Assembly (NCBI GenBank): GCA_023548195.1
Contig: JAJHZJ010000531.1
Span: forward strand, 9,535,900 to 9,599,899
Length of the DNA: 64,000 nt
Reading direction: 5' to 3'
From: Bettongia penicillata ogilbyi
Taxonomy: Eukaryota; Chordata; Mammalia; Diprotodontia; Potoroidae
A program made the position numbers and the translations under genes. The notes under the pieces are model-generated. The model saw nothing but the letters and a program-made list of their open reading frames with translations, searched no databases and was not told where the DNA came from. This document shows, in pieces, positions 1 to 10,599 of this stretch; the stretch's first letter is position 1, and every line of letters begins with the position of its first letter.

Positions 1-450
1 TTTGGGCTAAGATCTCTGGGAATCAATATTTCCAATTCAGTAATTTCTAAGGCCTGCAGTGGTTTGCTGGGGATGAGGTCTGCTACTGGCTTTCAGTGTG
101 AGACCTTGGGGCACCAGGGCCTTGTTATTGACTTTTTCTGGATATGGATCCCTGCTGTTGGCTTGCACAATGGCATAGAGGTATGGGACCATGAAGGTAC
201 AGGACCTTTTTGCTTGTTTGCTGGAGTAAAGATTGCTGCTGATTTGCTTAGGTCACTTGAATTGGACTGTACCTATCCTGTTAACCTTCTAAATGGTCTT
301 GATCTGGACATTTTTTCATCCCATCTTCTTGGTTGGTTCTGATACTCTAGTATTCATTTTCAAGGATTCTTTTAAAGTTGTTTCAAGGGGAATTTGGGAT
401 AGTTCATGTAAGTTCTTGCCTTACTCTGCTATCTTTACTGAAGAAGGCTT
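1..450 (-). mobile_element. Possible antisense L1/HAL1 5' region (weak)
   Basis: No convincing gene. The right end (about 405-445) reads like the 5' end of a marsupial L1/HAL1 in reverse, as in the stretch before 28270. Its open frames lack recognisable domains. It could equally be unique DNA. Confidence 0.22.
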
Positions 451-593
451 GCTTGTATTTTTAAGGAAATATTAAGATGTAAGAATTTTGGAACTATATT
501 CTTAATTCTCTCTTCTGGTCTACATAATTCAAAACATATCATATTAAAAGTATCCTTCAATATACACATTTTTTTTGTCTTACTTCTAAAATG

Positions 594-690
594 AAAAGAG
601 GACTAGCCTTAGAGTCACAGACCTGAGTTCAGGTCTTACTTCTGACACATATTACCCATGTGACCATGGAGAAGTCAGTTTGTCAAAGCC
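594..690 (+). mobile_element. SINE fragment (MIR/CORE-like)
   Basis: A short stretch follows the SINE body pattern: 'ctagccttagagtcacagacc', then 'cctgagttcaggtc', 'tctgacacatatt' and 'catgtgaccatggagaagtca'. These match, with divergence, the order 'gagtcaggaagacctgagttcaa...tcagacact...tgtgaccctgggcaagtca' seen in better copies here. Both ends are lost. Confidence 0.6.
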
Positions 691-699
691 AGACTACCT

Positions 700-1600
700 G
701 ATGTAGCAAGTCACTCTGAGAAAGCGACAATAGGTGATATGTGCCAACCAAGTTAAACCACCACAACGACTTTGACCATCACTTTCCTCCAGACCTTGAC
801 AGATAAAGACTAGGAGCCTAGACTCAAGAGTTTGGGGATTAGTAATACTTCCCAGACCACTGACCCTGCTTCTAACCTGACCTTTCCAGATGCCCCTGAA
901 GGAAACAACCACTAACGAAGAAAGGTTGTATCTTCCTTGCCACCACTATCACCAATTACTAGCAAATGGTCATTGTAGCTAAGTTCAAGAGCCCCAGGTG
1001 TGCCTGACTCTCCAGATCTCCAGTACTGCCCCTGGCTCTGCCCTAAAGTTCTGGTTCTAGGAAGAAATTCCCATCAATATGCAGCCTGGAAATTGCTTTG
1101 ACATCTACTACAGTCACAACTACTTAAGCCTGAAAAAAACATAAAGTTATAACCATCAAAGTTTAAAGTTATTATTATTGCTATCACAGTCAAATGGTTC
1201 AACACCAGAAACTGTTCCGATTTTATTCATGGATGTGACATTAAAGAAGACACACTACCATCTGTTTTGCTACTGCACCCTAGGAGACCATGGGGCCTTT
1301 CCATCTGATTTACAACTTCTACATGTGTTGCTTTTTCAATTAGAACATGAGTTTCCTGAGAGTAGGGACTATGTTACTACTCTCTTTGTATCCCCATTGC
1401 TTTGAACAGTTCCTTGAACAAATTGAGTGCTTAATTAACTTTTTTTTTGCATTGATGCATTTAAAATTATAAGTTGCCATCAAGTTGCTTGTCTATATAA
1501 ATTGAGGGACTATCAACTTATGGGTTTGAAATAAAATAATTTAGAAGAAAACTCCAAAGGTTCCAGGAAAATATTCCATTTACGGAATCATAACAAAAAA
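700..1600. other. Unassigned AT-rich intergenic DNA
   Basis: No repeat, RNA gene or credible reading frame recognised. The longest frames (about 70 codons) have no domain, no splice context and ordinary AT-rich composition. Confidence 0.4.
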
Positions 1601-1674
1601 TATATAGAAAGAGTGCTTCTTTCTCTCCAACGCCATAGAATCACAGAATTTCAGAGAGATTATCTGCTCCAACT

Positions 1675-1735
1675 TACACTCTCTCTGTCTGTCTATGTCT
1701 CTCTATCAGTCTGTCTCTTTGTCTATCTCCCTCTT
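1675..1735. repeat. Imperfect CTCT/CTGT low-complexity tract
   Basis: A pyrimidine-rich run built of ctct, ctgt and ctat units. It makes the plus frame spell Ser/Leu/Val repeats, which is compositional and not coding. Confidence 0.75.
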
Positions 1736-1849
1736 GCAACCTCACTTTCCAATGGTGATCCAACCTCCAAAGACCTAAAATTAAGGGAAACATGCAAATT
1801 CCACAAGCAGTCTACTCTCCATTTAGATACCTTTGATTTTTCACTTTTT

Positions 1850-2315
1850 GAAACCAAATGATCTCACTGCAACTTAACAATCATTGATCTTCTTCTTCCC
1901 CATGAGGCCAAACAAGAAAAGAAAATGTAATCATCCTTCCATATGTTGGCTTTCAAATACTTGAACACAATCACCTTGCTCAATTAGTCCTCTCTGGGCT
2001 AAAAATAATCACCTCATCTAACTGATTCTTATATGACATAGATGCAAGACCATTGACCATCCCAACAGTTAACCTTCTAATTTGTCAATGTCCTGCAATA
2101 TCAATAACTGAATATGGAATTCTGGCCTGACAAGGACAGAAAACAGTTAGACTATCATCATCTTATGATTAAGGAAGCTCTGCCTCTCAATACAGCACAA
2201 GATCATATTAGCTTTTTGTAGTTGCTGTATCATATTATTGATGAACAATGAGCCTACAGTTCACTCATACCCCTAGATATTTTTTCAGATAAACTTGCTA
2301 TCATTTATGTTTCTC
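1850..2315 (-). mobile_element. CR1/L3-type LINE 3' fragment, antisense
   Basis: On the minus strand this corresponds to the end of the reverse transcriptase and start of the tail of an old CR1/L3 LINE. Reading forward, the order 'tgaatatggaattctggcctgac', 'acagttagactatcatcatc', 'caagatcatattagcttttt' is the complement of the segment that includes LEYCVQF in the better copy at 46590-47465. It is too decayed to give an open frame. The plus-strand text runs into the HAL1-like repeat near 2316. Confidence 0.55.
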
Positions 2316-3450
2316 CAGAGTTCCCAGGTCAAGGAGAAAATATTACAAGCAGCCAGAAAGAAACAATTCAAGTAACGTGGAAATACAATCAGGATGACAT
2401 AAGATTTAGCAATGTCTACACTAAGGGATACGAGATCTTTGAATATGGCATTTCAGAGATCAAAGGAGTTAGGATTAAAACCAAGGATCAACTAGTCAGC
2501 AAAAAAGGAACTTCAATGAAACAGAGGACTTCCAAACATTCTTGTTGAAAAGACCAGAGCTGAATAGAAAATTTGACTTTCAAATACAAGAGTCAAGAAA
2601 AGCATGAAAAGGTAAACTAGAAAGAGAAACCAAATGGGACTTATTAATGTTCAACTGTTTACATTCCTAAATGGAAAGGTATTTGTTACCCATGAGACCT
2701 TTCTCAGTATTAGAGTAGCTGGAGGGAGGAAAATTATATATATACACACATATACATATGTATGTGCATATATATATATATATATGTGTGTGTATGTGTA
2801 TGTGCATGTAAATGTGTGTGTATAGAGGGGGCACAGAGTGAGCTGAATAGGAAGTAAAGATATCTAAAAAATAAAATGAAGTGTTGAGAGGAATGCACTA
2901 GGAGAAAGAGAAAGGGAGAAGTAGAATGTAGTAAATCATCACACATAAAAGAGGCAAGACAGAGCTTTTACAATGGAGGGGGAAAAGGGGAAGATGAGAG
3001 GGAATAGGTGAGCCTTCCTTTCATTGGATTTGGCTTTAGGAGGGAATAATATACACACTCAGCTGGATATGGAAGTTCATCTTGCTCTACAGGAAAGTGG
3101 GGGGAAGGGGATAAGAGATGGAGATAATAGAAGGAACAGCAGATTAAGAGAAGGGGAGAGAATGTGGAACTCAAAGCTTTAAAAATGAATGTGAAAAATC
3201 ATTTTTACATGCATCTAGGAAATCAGATATATAGACAATGGGGTATAGAAATTTATCTTGCCCTAAAGGAAAATAGAAGGGAAGGTGATAAGGGTGGAAA
3301 AGGGTGATAGAAGGGAGAGAAGATTGAAGGAAAGGGTAATCAGAATACACACTGTACTGGGGTGATGGGAGGGAGAAAAGGGGGAGAAACTTTGAAATTC
3401 AAAATTTTGTGGAAGTTAAAGTTGAAAATAGAAAATAAATAAACTTTTTA
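2316..3450 (+). mobile_element. HAL1-like (half-L1) element, 3' part
   Basis: The first 320 bp read as the decayed C-terminal part of an ORF1-like protein. One frame gives pieces such as SQKETIQVTWKYNQDDIRFS and ISEIKGVRIKTK; another gives QTFLLKRPELNRKFDFQIQE. The rest is a purine-rich spacer/3' UTR with repeated 'aaaggggataagaga' and 'gaagggagagaagatt' blocks, ending in A-rich sequence near 3440. The same ISEIKG-like block and UTR motifs occur antisense near 26.2-26.5 kb, and the UTR motifs also at 13.6-14.8 kb. I recognise this as a marsupial half-L1 family from memory. The LINE-1-derived nature is firmer than the family name. Confidence 0.6.
2737..2824. repeat. TA/TG microsatellite
   Basis: An alternating purine-pyrimidine run, mostly TA then TG with a few interruptions, inside the UTR-like part of the HAL1-like element. 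Confidence 0.85.
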
Positions 3451-3459
3451 AAAAGTATG

Positions 3460-4840
3460 TATTTGAAACTCTCTTACATCCCAAGATAACTTCAGATCTG
3501 TGTTTCTTTTTCTGGTCATAGATGATTAAAGAAAGATTTTGGGAGAAAGACATTTCTAGCCTTAGTGGCTACTATGTAAATTCAAGAAGTTGGGAATTCC
3601 TTGGTGCTGACGTCTGTATTAGCAGATCCTTTCTACAACTGCATTCTTCTCAAGCAAAAGACAACTAGTAGGAGGAAGAATCTGTATGCTTTGCTCACCA
3701 GAAGACACTGATCTTAAACTGCTTTCTGGACAGTGCCAATCAAAACGAAAGCAAAGTCCATTCAAATGCTCCCATAGCCTCCCAAGAGTCTTTTCCTTCA
3801 AGGACAATGTAATAGAAATTACAAGTAACCCATATTTCTCTATTTGTGATTTTTCTATAAGTCTCTTTAAAGTGCATCATGAATTTTCTGCACATGTTTT
3901 CAGGCACCTCTGAATCCTTTATTCCCTGACTTTGGTATCTTTGAGGGAAGAATATAATAAGTTAAGGTTTATTCTCTCATATTTTAAATATATGTCAGTG
4001 AATACTTGTTAATCTTTTTTAAAAGCATTTTTTCTGCTGCAAAGGAAAGAAAGAGCTATCTTATGCTTTCTATCAACTACTTTGTACATTGAGAAACTTT
4101 TCGAGAAGGGACTTTCTATCTTTGGGAAGTCTTATACATAAACAATTCCTAAACTCTATTTCAGAGATTTTCCCTGGAATTTCTACTCTGGGGTGGGGAT
4201 ATAATCAGCCAGAAAGACTGAGAAAGTCCTGACACCTTCTCTGTGGGACCTGGAAATCACCCTCCCCCCTTGCACATCCCCCATTGGACTTTGTGTGAAA
4301 CCAAGGCTAGAACTCTTTTCTGGAAATCACCAGTGGATTACAAAATAAATAATAGCCAGTATGCTCACCGCATCAGTATTTCTCCAGCATTCTTAACATT
4401 TCTTTTTATAGCAATGTTCTGCAAGTAAGGACATGCAGAACAAAGTTCCTTTGTATCTGCTACTTAAAGCATACCAGGGAAAAGACAGCAGGAAAATATG
4501 ATATCACTCTAGAACAAAGGTTACCACTGAGTCAAGACAAGTCAGATTCTATTAATTAAGAAATTGCTTCTGCCAGTCACCAAAGGAAGACACAAGACAT
4601 TTGTTTGTGTCCTGTCACTCCATTTAACAAAATGGATAAATTTAAAGCAGAAATTGCCTAAAGGAAGGTTCAGTACCTCATTCACGGCAATTTCAGGACA
4701 TTTGTTGCCCTGTTATCATCACTCTCTAAAGAGATTAGAAAGCAAAAAGGCAAAAACCGTCTTTCCTGGTGTAAATGATAATTCTACCTAGTCTGTACAT
4801 ATGTATATATAAATGCATATGTATGTATATCCATGTTTGT
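3460..4840. other. Unassigned intergenic DNA
   Basis: No repeat family or gene recognised. Open frames at 3619-3913 and 4243-4428 overlap on both strands without domain, start context or splice support, and are probably chance frames. Confidence 0.4.
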
Positions 4841-4856
4841 CGTTGTTGCTGGAGTA

Positions 4857-5062
4857 ACAAGATAGTGCAGTGGATAGAGCATTGGATTAGAATTAGGAAG
4901 ACTCTTTTTTCATGAGTTCAAATCCAACCTCAGACACTTACTAGCTGTGTGACCCCAGAGAAGTCAGTTAATACTGTTTGCCTCAGTTCCTCATTTGTAA
5001 AATGAGCTGGAGAAGGAAATGGTAAGCAATTTTAATATTATTGCCAAGAAAACCCTAAAAAT
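4857..5062 (+). mobile_element. tRNA-headed SINE with RTE-type tail, 5' portion
   Basis: It starts with the head pattern 'caagatagtgcagtggatagagcattgg', runs through the SINE body ('gagttcaaatccaacctcagacacttactagctgtgtgacc') and reaches 'gagctggagaaggaaatgg' and 'gccaagaaaaccctaaaaat'. It stops abruptly because an L1 landed in it. The missing tail resumes at 6821. The two halves join into one continuous element, so this SINE predates the L1. Confidence 0.9.
5046..5062 (+). repeat. Left target-site duplication of the L1 insertion
   Basis: The 17-mer aagaaaaccctaaaaat is part of the host SINE and is repeated exactly at 6804-6820. Length and A-rich start are typical of L1 target-primed insertion. 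Confidence 0.92.
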
Positions 5063-5305
5063 CCCAGCTTCTGGGATAAGAACTCTCTGTTCAAAAAAAA
5101 ATTGCTGGGAAAACTGGTTAACAGAGTGGCAGAAATTAAGCATAGACCCATGCCTGACACTGTGACAAGAATAAAGTCCAAATGGGTACATGATTTAGGT
5201 ATAAAGATTGATACCATGAATAAACTGGAGGAGCAAGGAATAGTATATTTATCAGATTTATAGAGAAGAGAAGAATTTTTTACTAAAGAAGAGATAAAAA
5301 GCATT

Positions 5306-6139
5306 ATGAAATGCAAGATAGATAATTTTGATTACATTAAACTGAAAAGTTTTTGCACAACCAAACCCAATGCAACCAAAATTCAGAGGGATGTAATAAA
5401 TTGGGACAGAATTTTTATGGCTAAGGTCAGGGATAAAGGCCTCATTTATAGAATATATAGAGAACTGATTCAAATGTATAACAATAAAAGTCATTCCCCA
5501 ATTGATAAATGGTCAAAGGATATGAACAGGCAGTTTTCAGGGGAAGAGATTAAAAATATCTTTAATCATATGAAAAAATGCTCTAAATCACTATTGATTA
5601 GAGAGATGCAAATCAAAACAACTCTGAGGTACCACATCACACCTATAAGATTGGCAAACATGACAGAACAAGAAAATGATAAATGCTGGAGAGGATGTGG
5701 GAGAGTTGGAACACTAATTCATTGTTGGTGGAGCTGTGAGCTCATCCAACCATTCTGCAGAACAGTTTGGAACTATGCCCAAAGGGCTACAAAAATGTGC
5801 ATACCCTTTGACCCAGTAATATCGCTACTAGGACTGTATCCCCAAGAGATCATAAAAATGGAAAAGGGTCCCACATGCACAAAAATATTTATAGCAGCAC
5901 GCTTTGTAGTTGCCAAAAACTGGGAGTCAAGGGGATGCCCATCAATTGCGGAAGGGCTAAATAAATTATGGTATATGAATGTAATAGAGTACTATTGCAC
6001 CATAAGAAATGATGAACAAGAAGACTTCAGGGTAGCCTGGACAAGCTTATATGATCTGATGCTGAGTGAAAGGAGAACTTTGTGCACAGCAATGACCACA
6101 GTGTACAAGAGTTTTTCTGGTAGACTTGGAACTTCATAA
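5306..6139 (+). pseudogene. LINE-1 ORF2p C-terminal fragment
   Basis: An open frame of 277 codons encodes the end of the L1 endonuclease/reverse-transcriptase protein, including the cysteine-rich C-terminal region. Diagnostic pieces are CWRGCGRVGTLIHCWWSCE, IPFDPVISLLGLYPQE, CTKIFIAARFVVAKNW and VIEYYCTIRNDEQEDF. A stop near 5263 breaks the frame just upstream, and the catalytic domains lie beyond the truncation. Compared with the copy at 15.8-16.1 kb it has lost four codons in frame near SERRTL, where the sister has SRTR. The ATG is an internal Met, not a true start. Confidence 0.9.
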
Positions 6140-6530
6140 TAATGCAAGAACTTATTAAAAAAAAATCCCAGTGGTGGTTTTCTAAGGCAAAATACCTTCC
6201 ACACTCAGAGAAAGAAATATGGAAGTCATTCACAGAATGTAGCAGATCATGTTTGTGTGTGGGTGGGTTTCAGTGTATTATGTTTTGATTTGTTACTTGA
6301 TTTCTTCCATTTATTTTAGTTCGGCTACATAGCATGACTATAGTGAAAATGTACTCAATAGGAAAGTATATGTAGAACCTATACAGAATTGTATGCTGTC
6401 GCGGGGAGCGAGGGAGGTAGTGGGGGGTAGGCGTGGGGGGGATAAAATCTTAATTTTATGGTAGTGATTGTAGAACATTAAAAATAATAATAATAAAATT
6501 AAATTAAAGTAAAAAAGGAAAGAAAAGAAA

Positions 6531-6803
6531 TGATTCCTAATGGCTTCTTAAGAGCAGTGATTGGATAAATCAAGTATTCTAGAAAGCAGTCTGTCTAGAG
6601 ATGAATGACACATAACCTGGTTCCTGACATTTGCTCCATCAAGAATTTAGTGATATCCTCAGAGAAAACCAAATACCCCTGACGACTCATTGCTCATCAA
6701 TGCTACTCCTAAACATCCAAGATTCCCCTGGTAGATTCTATCTTGTGGAAAATGTGGATAAATGATTATGATTTGTTAATAAAATAGAATTGAACATAAA
6801 AAG
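6531..6803 (+). other. L1-transduced flanking segment
   Basis: This segment lies between the end of the L1 tail and the right target duplication, so it arrived with the L1. It has ordinary unique-looking sequence and no L1 similarity I can see. It holds an AATAAA at 6778-6783 about 20 bp before the A-rich end. The simplest reading is that the parent L1 transcript read through its own weak poly(A) site and ended at this one. Confidence 0.85.
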
Positions 6804-6820
6804 AAGAAAACCCTAAAAAT
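6804..6820 (+). repeat. Right target-site duplication of the L1 insertion
   Basis: Exact repeat of 5046-5062 (17 of 17 bases). SINE sequence resumes immediately after it. Confidence 0.92.
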
Positions 6821-6862
6821 GGGGTCATGAAGAGTCCAACATGATTAGAATGACTCGGTAAC
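6821..6862 (+). mobile_element. SINE 3' tail, continuation of 4857-5062
   Basis: 'ggggtcatgaagagtccaac' followed by 'atgattagaatgactcggta' is the RTE-type tail of the interrupted SINE. The complement is seen as the leading part of the reverse copies at 19310, 34530, 50330 and 53550. Confidence 0.85.
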
Positions 6863-6867
6863 AACTG

Positions 6868-6985
6868 CATATATATGAATATATATGTATTCTATATATG
6901 TATTAGGAATGTATACACATACATATTTAGATATATGTAGGGTATATATGCATCTATGTGTAGATAGATAAATAGTATGCATGTT
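6868..6985. repeat. AT-rich tandem TA/TATG tract
   Basis: Imperfect tatatg/tatata units following the SINE tail. SINE A-rich tails commonly seed such tracts. Confidence 0.7.
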
Positions 6986-6989
6986 CATC

Positions 6990-7282
6990 ATTCATTTCCC
7001 AAGAAGATCATGCCATCAGAGAAATAATGACATGACTTGCACTTGACTTTGTTTTGAGGGAGGGAGGCTGTGCAGGTCACCAACCTCACTTCTCCTCCAT
7101 CTGAATCCAGTGACTAGATATACATTAGGATGGCTGGAGATGACCCAGGATGAGGCAATTGGGGTTAAGTGACTTGCCCAAGGTCATACAGTGAGTGTCA
7201 AGTGTCTGAGGAGAGATTTGAACTCAGGTCCTCCTGACCTGCACTGGTGCTCTATCCCCTGCACTACCTAGCTGCCCCATGT
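6990..7282 (-). mobile_element. Composite tRNA-type SINE, antisense
   Basis: The right end is the reverse of a SINE head ('ctgcactacctagctgcccc'). The middle has 'ttaagtgacttgcccaaggt' and 'gaactcaggtcctcctgacc' in reverse sense. The left part (about 7000-7140) has a different block, 'tgacatgacttgcacttgac' and 'aggctgtgcaggtcacc'. That block recurs alone at 50035 and, reversed, at 59465 and 60350. So either a longer SINE family contains it or two SINEs are fused here. Confidence 0.75.
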
Positions 7283-7560
7283 GTATGTACACATATTGGA
7301 AAGAGGCCAGGAACTGGGGTGTGGCCACAAAAGGGGTTCTTCTCAATGGGAGCACTTCTGCAGGGAGTGGCCATAGACAATGGAAAATCTAGGATTGATT
7401 GGATGATGCTTGGTCCTCCAAGTGTTCTGATTGTTAGATGGGACAAAGATATCACCAGGGACAAAACCAGGCCAAAGAGCAGCTTAGGGTATGTCCACGT
7501 TCTTCCTTGGGCTGTCTTGTGAGAGATCTTGTTATATACTCCCTCCCTCAACATTAAACT
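7283..7560. other. Unassigned segment between SINE and LINE
   Basis: No family recognised. It contains overlapping 90-codon frames on both strands without any domain. It could be the decayed upstream part of the LINE at 7565, but I see no motif to prove that. Confidence 0.35.
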
Positions 7561-7564
7561 TGCT

Positions 7565-8040
7565 CATATAACTCTTGTACTTACTTAATTGTTGTATGCC
7601 TGTGAAACCTGGACAGTATACCAATACCATGCCAGAGAACTCAATCGCTTCCATTTGAATTGTCTCAGGAAGATTCTGAAGATCACCTGGCAGGATAACA
7701 TAGCAGTCACTGTCCTTTCTCAGACTAAACTGGCAAACATTCAAACTCTCCTTTACAGAGTGCAACTCCAATAGACTGGCCACATTGTTCAAATGCCGAG
7801 TTCACACTTGCCTAAAATACTACTTTACAGAGAACTGGCTCAAGGCAAGCTTTCACATGGCGGTTAGAAGAAGTGATACAAGGACACTCTCAAGGTGTCT
7901 CTGAAGATCTTTTGAATTGATTGCATGACATGGGTGACAGTGGCATAGGACTGCCTAGCATGCTATGCTCTCATCACAGAAGGTGCTGTGCTCTGTGAAT
8001 AAAGCATAACTGAAGTAGCTCAAAAGAAACTCAAGATGTG
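7565..8040 (+). pseudogene. Non-LTR retrotransposon reverse-transcriptase C-terminus, decayed
   Basis: Translation gives [20 protein letters not shown], then [20 protein letters not shown] and [13 protein letters not shown]. After frame changes come MPSSHLPKILLYRELAQGKL and YKDTLKVSLK. This order (CETW, CLRKLL.I.WQD, SIYTIL, the RLPK..LYGEL block, KDTLK) is the known C-terminal tail of a class of vertebrate non-LTR reverse transcriptases. The clade is uncertain. There are several stops and at least one frameshift, so it is not functional. Confidence 0.75.
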
Positions 8041-8049
8041 AAAGTCTAG

Positions 8050-9550
8050 AGGATTCACATCAAATGTTAACATGGACTATTTGTGCCCAACCCATAGTAA
8101 AGTATTCGGAGCTCATATTGGTCTAATCCGCCACAGTTAGATACACCATCCATTGACTCTAACATAATGATTTCATTTTTGTCTTGTAGAATGAAGGAAC
8201 AGTAACCATAGGTATCCCTACAAGTGTTCTAGAACAACCCAAACCTTAAAGCAGTCAGCTCTGATAATGGCAGCAGGTACATCCAAATGTTTATATTTGG
8301 TTGGGAAATCAATAATGCAAATCTCTAAAAATTCACTGTGAGAAGGCCCCAATAGCTTCTTCGACTTGTCAAAACCTCCCTTTATGCAAGCTGCTACATT
8401 TCTGGCCCATCCTTTTGTGTTATCTGTGGGACTGAAGTAGATTGGAACAAATTATCCAGATGCTGGGAGACTAGCATGATTATTTGCATGTGAGCATTCT
8501 TACTTTAATTTTGTATTCTTCTCCAACTTGATAGTAACATTATAAAGTAAAAGAGCATCATTTACCATGATTTCAGTATTGCAAAAGAGTACAACGAAAC
8601 TGATGGTGGATATTTGAATACTACTAGTTTCTTAAGGGAAAATTTAGCAGGAGAGTGGTTCCTGGATTCTAGGTGTTTGAATAAAAGAATCCAGTGTCCA
8701 GCAGCTCAGAAATTCCTTCAGATTCTGGACACTTCTTGAAATGGAGTAAAGAAGACACCCATAAGATACTTTCTTAGGTTTGAAAAGCAACAAATTTATA
8801 ATATCACTTTCAACAGCTTTCTGGATTTAAAAAGAAATGGAGGGTGACAAGAATACCACTGGGCATAGTATACCACCATCACATAATTATAATACAGAAG
8901 CCAGTACAAAGGACATAGATATTACATCATATTATAAGAAACACAATGATTACAAAATCTAGTTTCCCTCCTAGAAAATCAAAGTCCAAATCAAAGTCAA
9001 CAAATGCAAAATTCCAAATAACAGTGGATGCAGTAAATGATTATTTCATATGATATGTGTAGACAAAATCAAATTTGCATCAGTGTATGTCAGAATTTGA
9101 TGTGGATATTGTCTACCATAGTCAAAGTTTGAATAAGTTCACAATATGGATGAATTATATCATCCTTCCTACATTTTTGCATAAAATTTGTGAGCTGACA
9201 GTTAAACCATTTTTTTGTAGAAGTTAAAAGTGGCAATATCCATTATATTTCTCACTGATATTCATATTGGTACCATAAAATTAACTGGTTATCTAAAGAA
9301 TTGTATTTTTTTGGAAATTGAAATACCATGAGTTCTAGATGATCACTTGAATTTTTAGCAAAAATATCTTTTATTATTTTATTTTCTTTAACTTATTTTA
9401 AAGTGACATAATATCCCTTCAACAATGTGTACCTGGTAAGAAAATAAAAAAATCTACAGCAGTAGCTAAAACTAGTCAAAATAACAGAGAGAGCTTGAGT
9501 AGGTGAAATACAGAAACATGAGATAAAAATTACTACATATAAAACATACA
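8050..9550. other. Unassigned AT-rich DNA
   Basis: I recognise no repeat, RNA gene or reading frame. It may include decayed flank of the BED/hAT relic that follows, but no terminal inverted repeat was found by eye. Confidence 0.4.
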
Positions 9551-9554
9551 TAAG

Positions 9555-10165
9555 TGTGAGATAAAATTACTAGATGCAAAACACTTATTTGTTGTTAGAA
9601 TTTACAAGTATTATTGATCAAGATGGAAAACTGTTCTGTTCACTTTGTATGAATACTTTAGTTGGAGATTTTATGAAATCTAATGAACTAAAATGGCATT
9701 TTAAAATTTTGTTTACTGAATACATTGCAATTGCAATACAAGATCATTTTTCTAGAGAAAAATTAATTTTAATAGCAAAATAAAAATTTTAAAAATAATG
9801 TCTGTAACAGCAAAAAAAAAAAAGTCTGGGAGTTTGCAGAATTGCAAAAGTGAAATATTTCACTCAGCAGCAGAAACTTTGATGCAATTGCTGCAATTAC
9901 TGATATGGCCAAAATGACTATTGGTGAAAATCATATGCAATCAGATTTAAGTATATCCACTTGAAGATAATTAACATGGAGAGAGGAATATTGTCTGTAT
10001 GATAGAAGACTTTTGCAATCAAATAAGAAACATTTTTAATTGAAAGTGTATAAAGCAACAGATATGGTTAAACATGATCTTTTGATTAAATATGTATGTG
10101 ATGTTGTTGAAAGTGATATTAGAAATTTGTTGCTTTTCAAACCTATTTGAAACAATGCAACTTTA
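9555..10165 (+). pseudogene. hAT/BED-finger transposase-like relic (ZBED5/SCAND3/FAM200-like)
   Basis: The first frame (9574-9783) reads EFTSIIDQDGKLFCSLCMNT and then NELKWHF. This fits the BED-type zinc finger of domesticated hAT transposases: F-S-I, two Cys spaced C-x2-C, and the K-L-K-x-H region. The following His knuckle is degraded. Downstream pieces in shifted frames, MTIGENHMQSDLS and then KATDMVKHDLLIKYV with LLLFKP, follow the order of the transposase core where these proteins have an IGE...L and a D-E-S/A-T-D start. Stops and frameshifts make it non-functional. It may be a DNA-transposon remnant or a decayed copy of a host ZBED-like gene. Confidence 0.55.
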
Positions 10166-10419
10166 AAAGGTAATTGATATATATATTTAAAATAGAAACA
10201 TATAATGGAGGAGAAACGAAGTGGATTCTGAATTCATCGAGCTCAAATAACATCAAGAAGAACTATAATCCTATCAGCAATATTGCAAATTTTGACCCTT
10301 CAGAAAACTTGCATTGCATGGTTCCAAGACAAACATTTGTACTAAGAAATAATTTACTCTTTCAATTTTTTTTACAGGAGTAATCCATAAAATAAATTGT
10401 TCAAAAAATTAACTACAGA

Positions 10420-10590
10420 TCTAAACATATATATGTATAAATATGTATCTATATATAAATATACATATATTTGTGCAAATGCATGTGTATATTCATATAT
10501 AGATATATGTGTGTGTAATCAGAAATCATTCCCCAATATATATATTGGGGAATATATACATATATGTATGTGTGATCAGAAATATTACCC
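10420..10590. repeat. AT-rich tract with near-duplicated units
   Basis: Mostly tatatg/tatata units. Two near-copies of 'gtgt(gt)aatcagaaat' (about 10511 and 10570) flank a 26-bp perfect palindrome. Confidence 0.75.
10528..10553. repeat. 26-bp perfect palindrome
   Basis: Each arm is attccccaatata and the second half is its exact reverse complement. All 13 base pairs match; the next pair does not. It could extrude as a cruciform in this AT-rich setting. No nearby gene suggests a regulatory role. Confidence 0.9.
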
Positions 10591-10599
10591 AAGTTGTTA

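Larger units (their letters stand above)
5063..6803 (+). mobile_element. 5'-truncated LINE-1 with 3' transduction
   Basis: The insertion is delimited exactly by the 17-bp duplications. It starts within ORF2 and keeps the ORF2 C-terminus. Next comes a 3' UTR with a G-rich stretch (about 6400-6440) and the L1 tail with AATAAAA-like sequence (about 6488-6530). About 270 bp of non-L1 DNA follows, ending in a second AATAAA and A-rich tail. The same UTR ends two other copies (about 16498 plus, about 50695 minus), and neither has the extra segment. This is a dead-on-arrival truncated copy. Confidence 0.92.

Noticed and set aside
5306..6139. 277-codon frame as a host gene
   Set aside because: It is the end of LINE-1 ORF2 in a truncated insertion bounded by target duplications.
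7283..7560. Possible LTR before the LINE fragment
   Set aside because: Has a TG start and an ATTAAA, but no matching flanks and no TG...CA pair, so unsupported.
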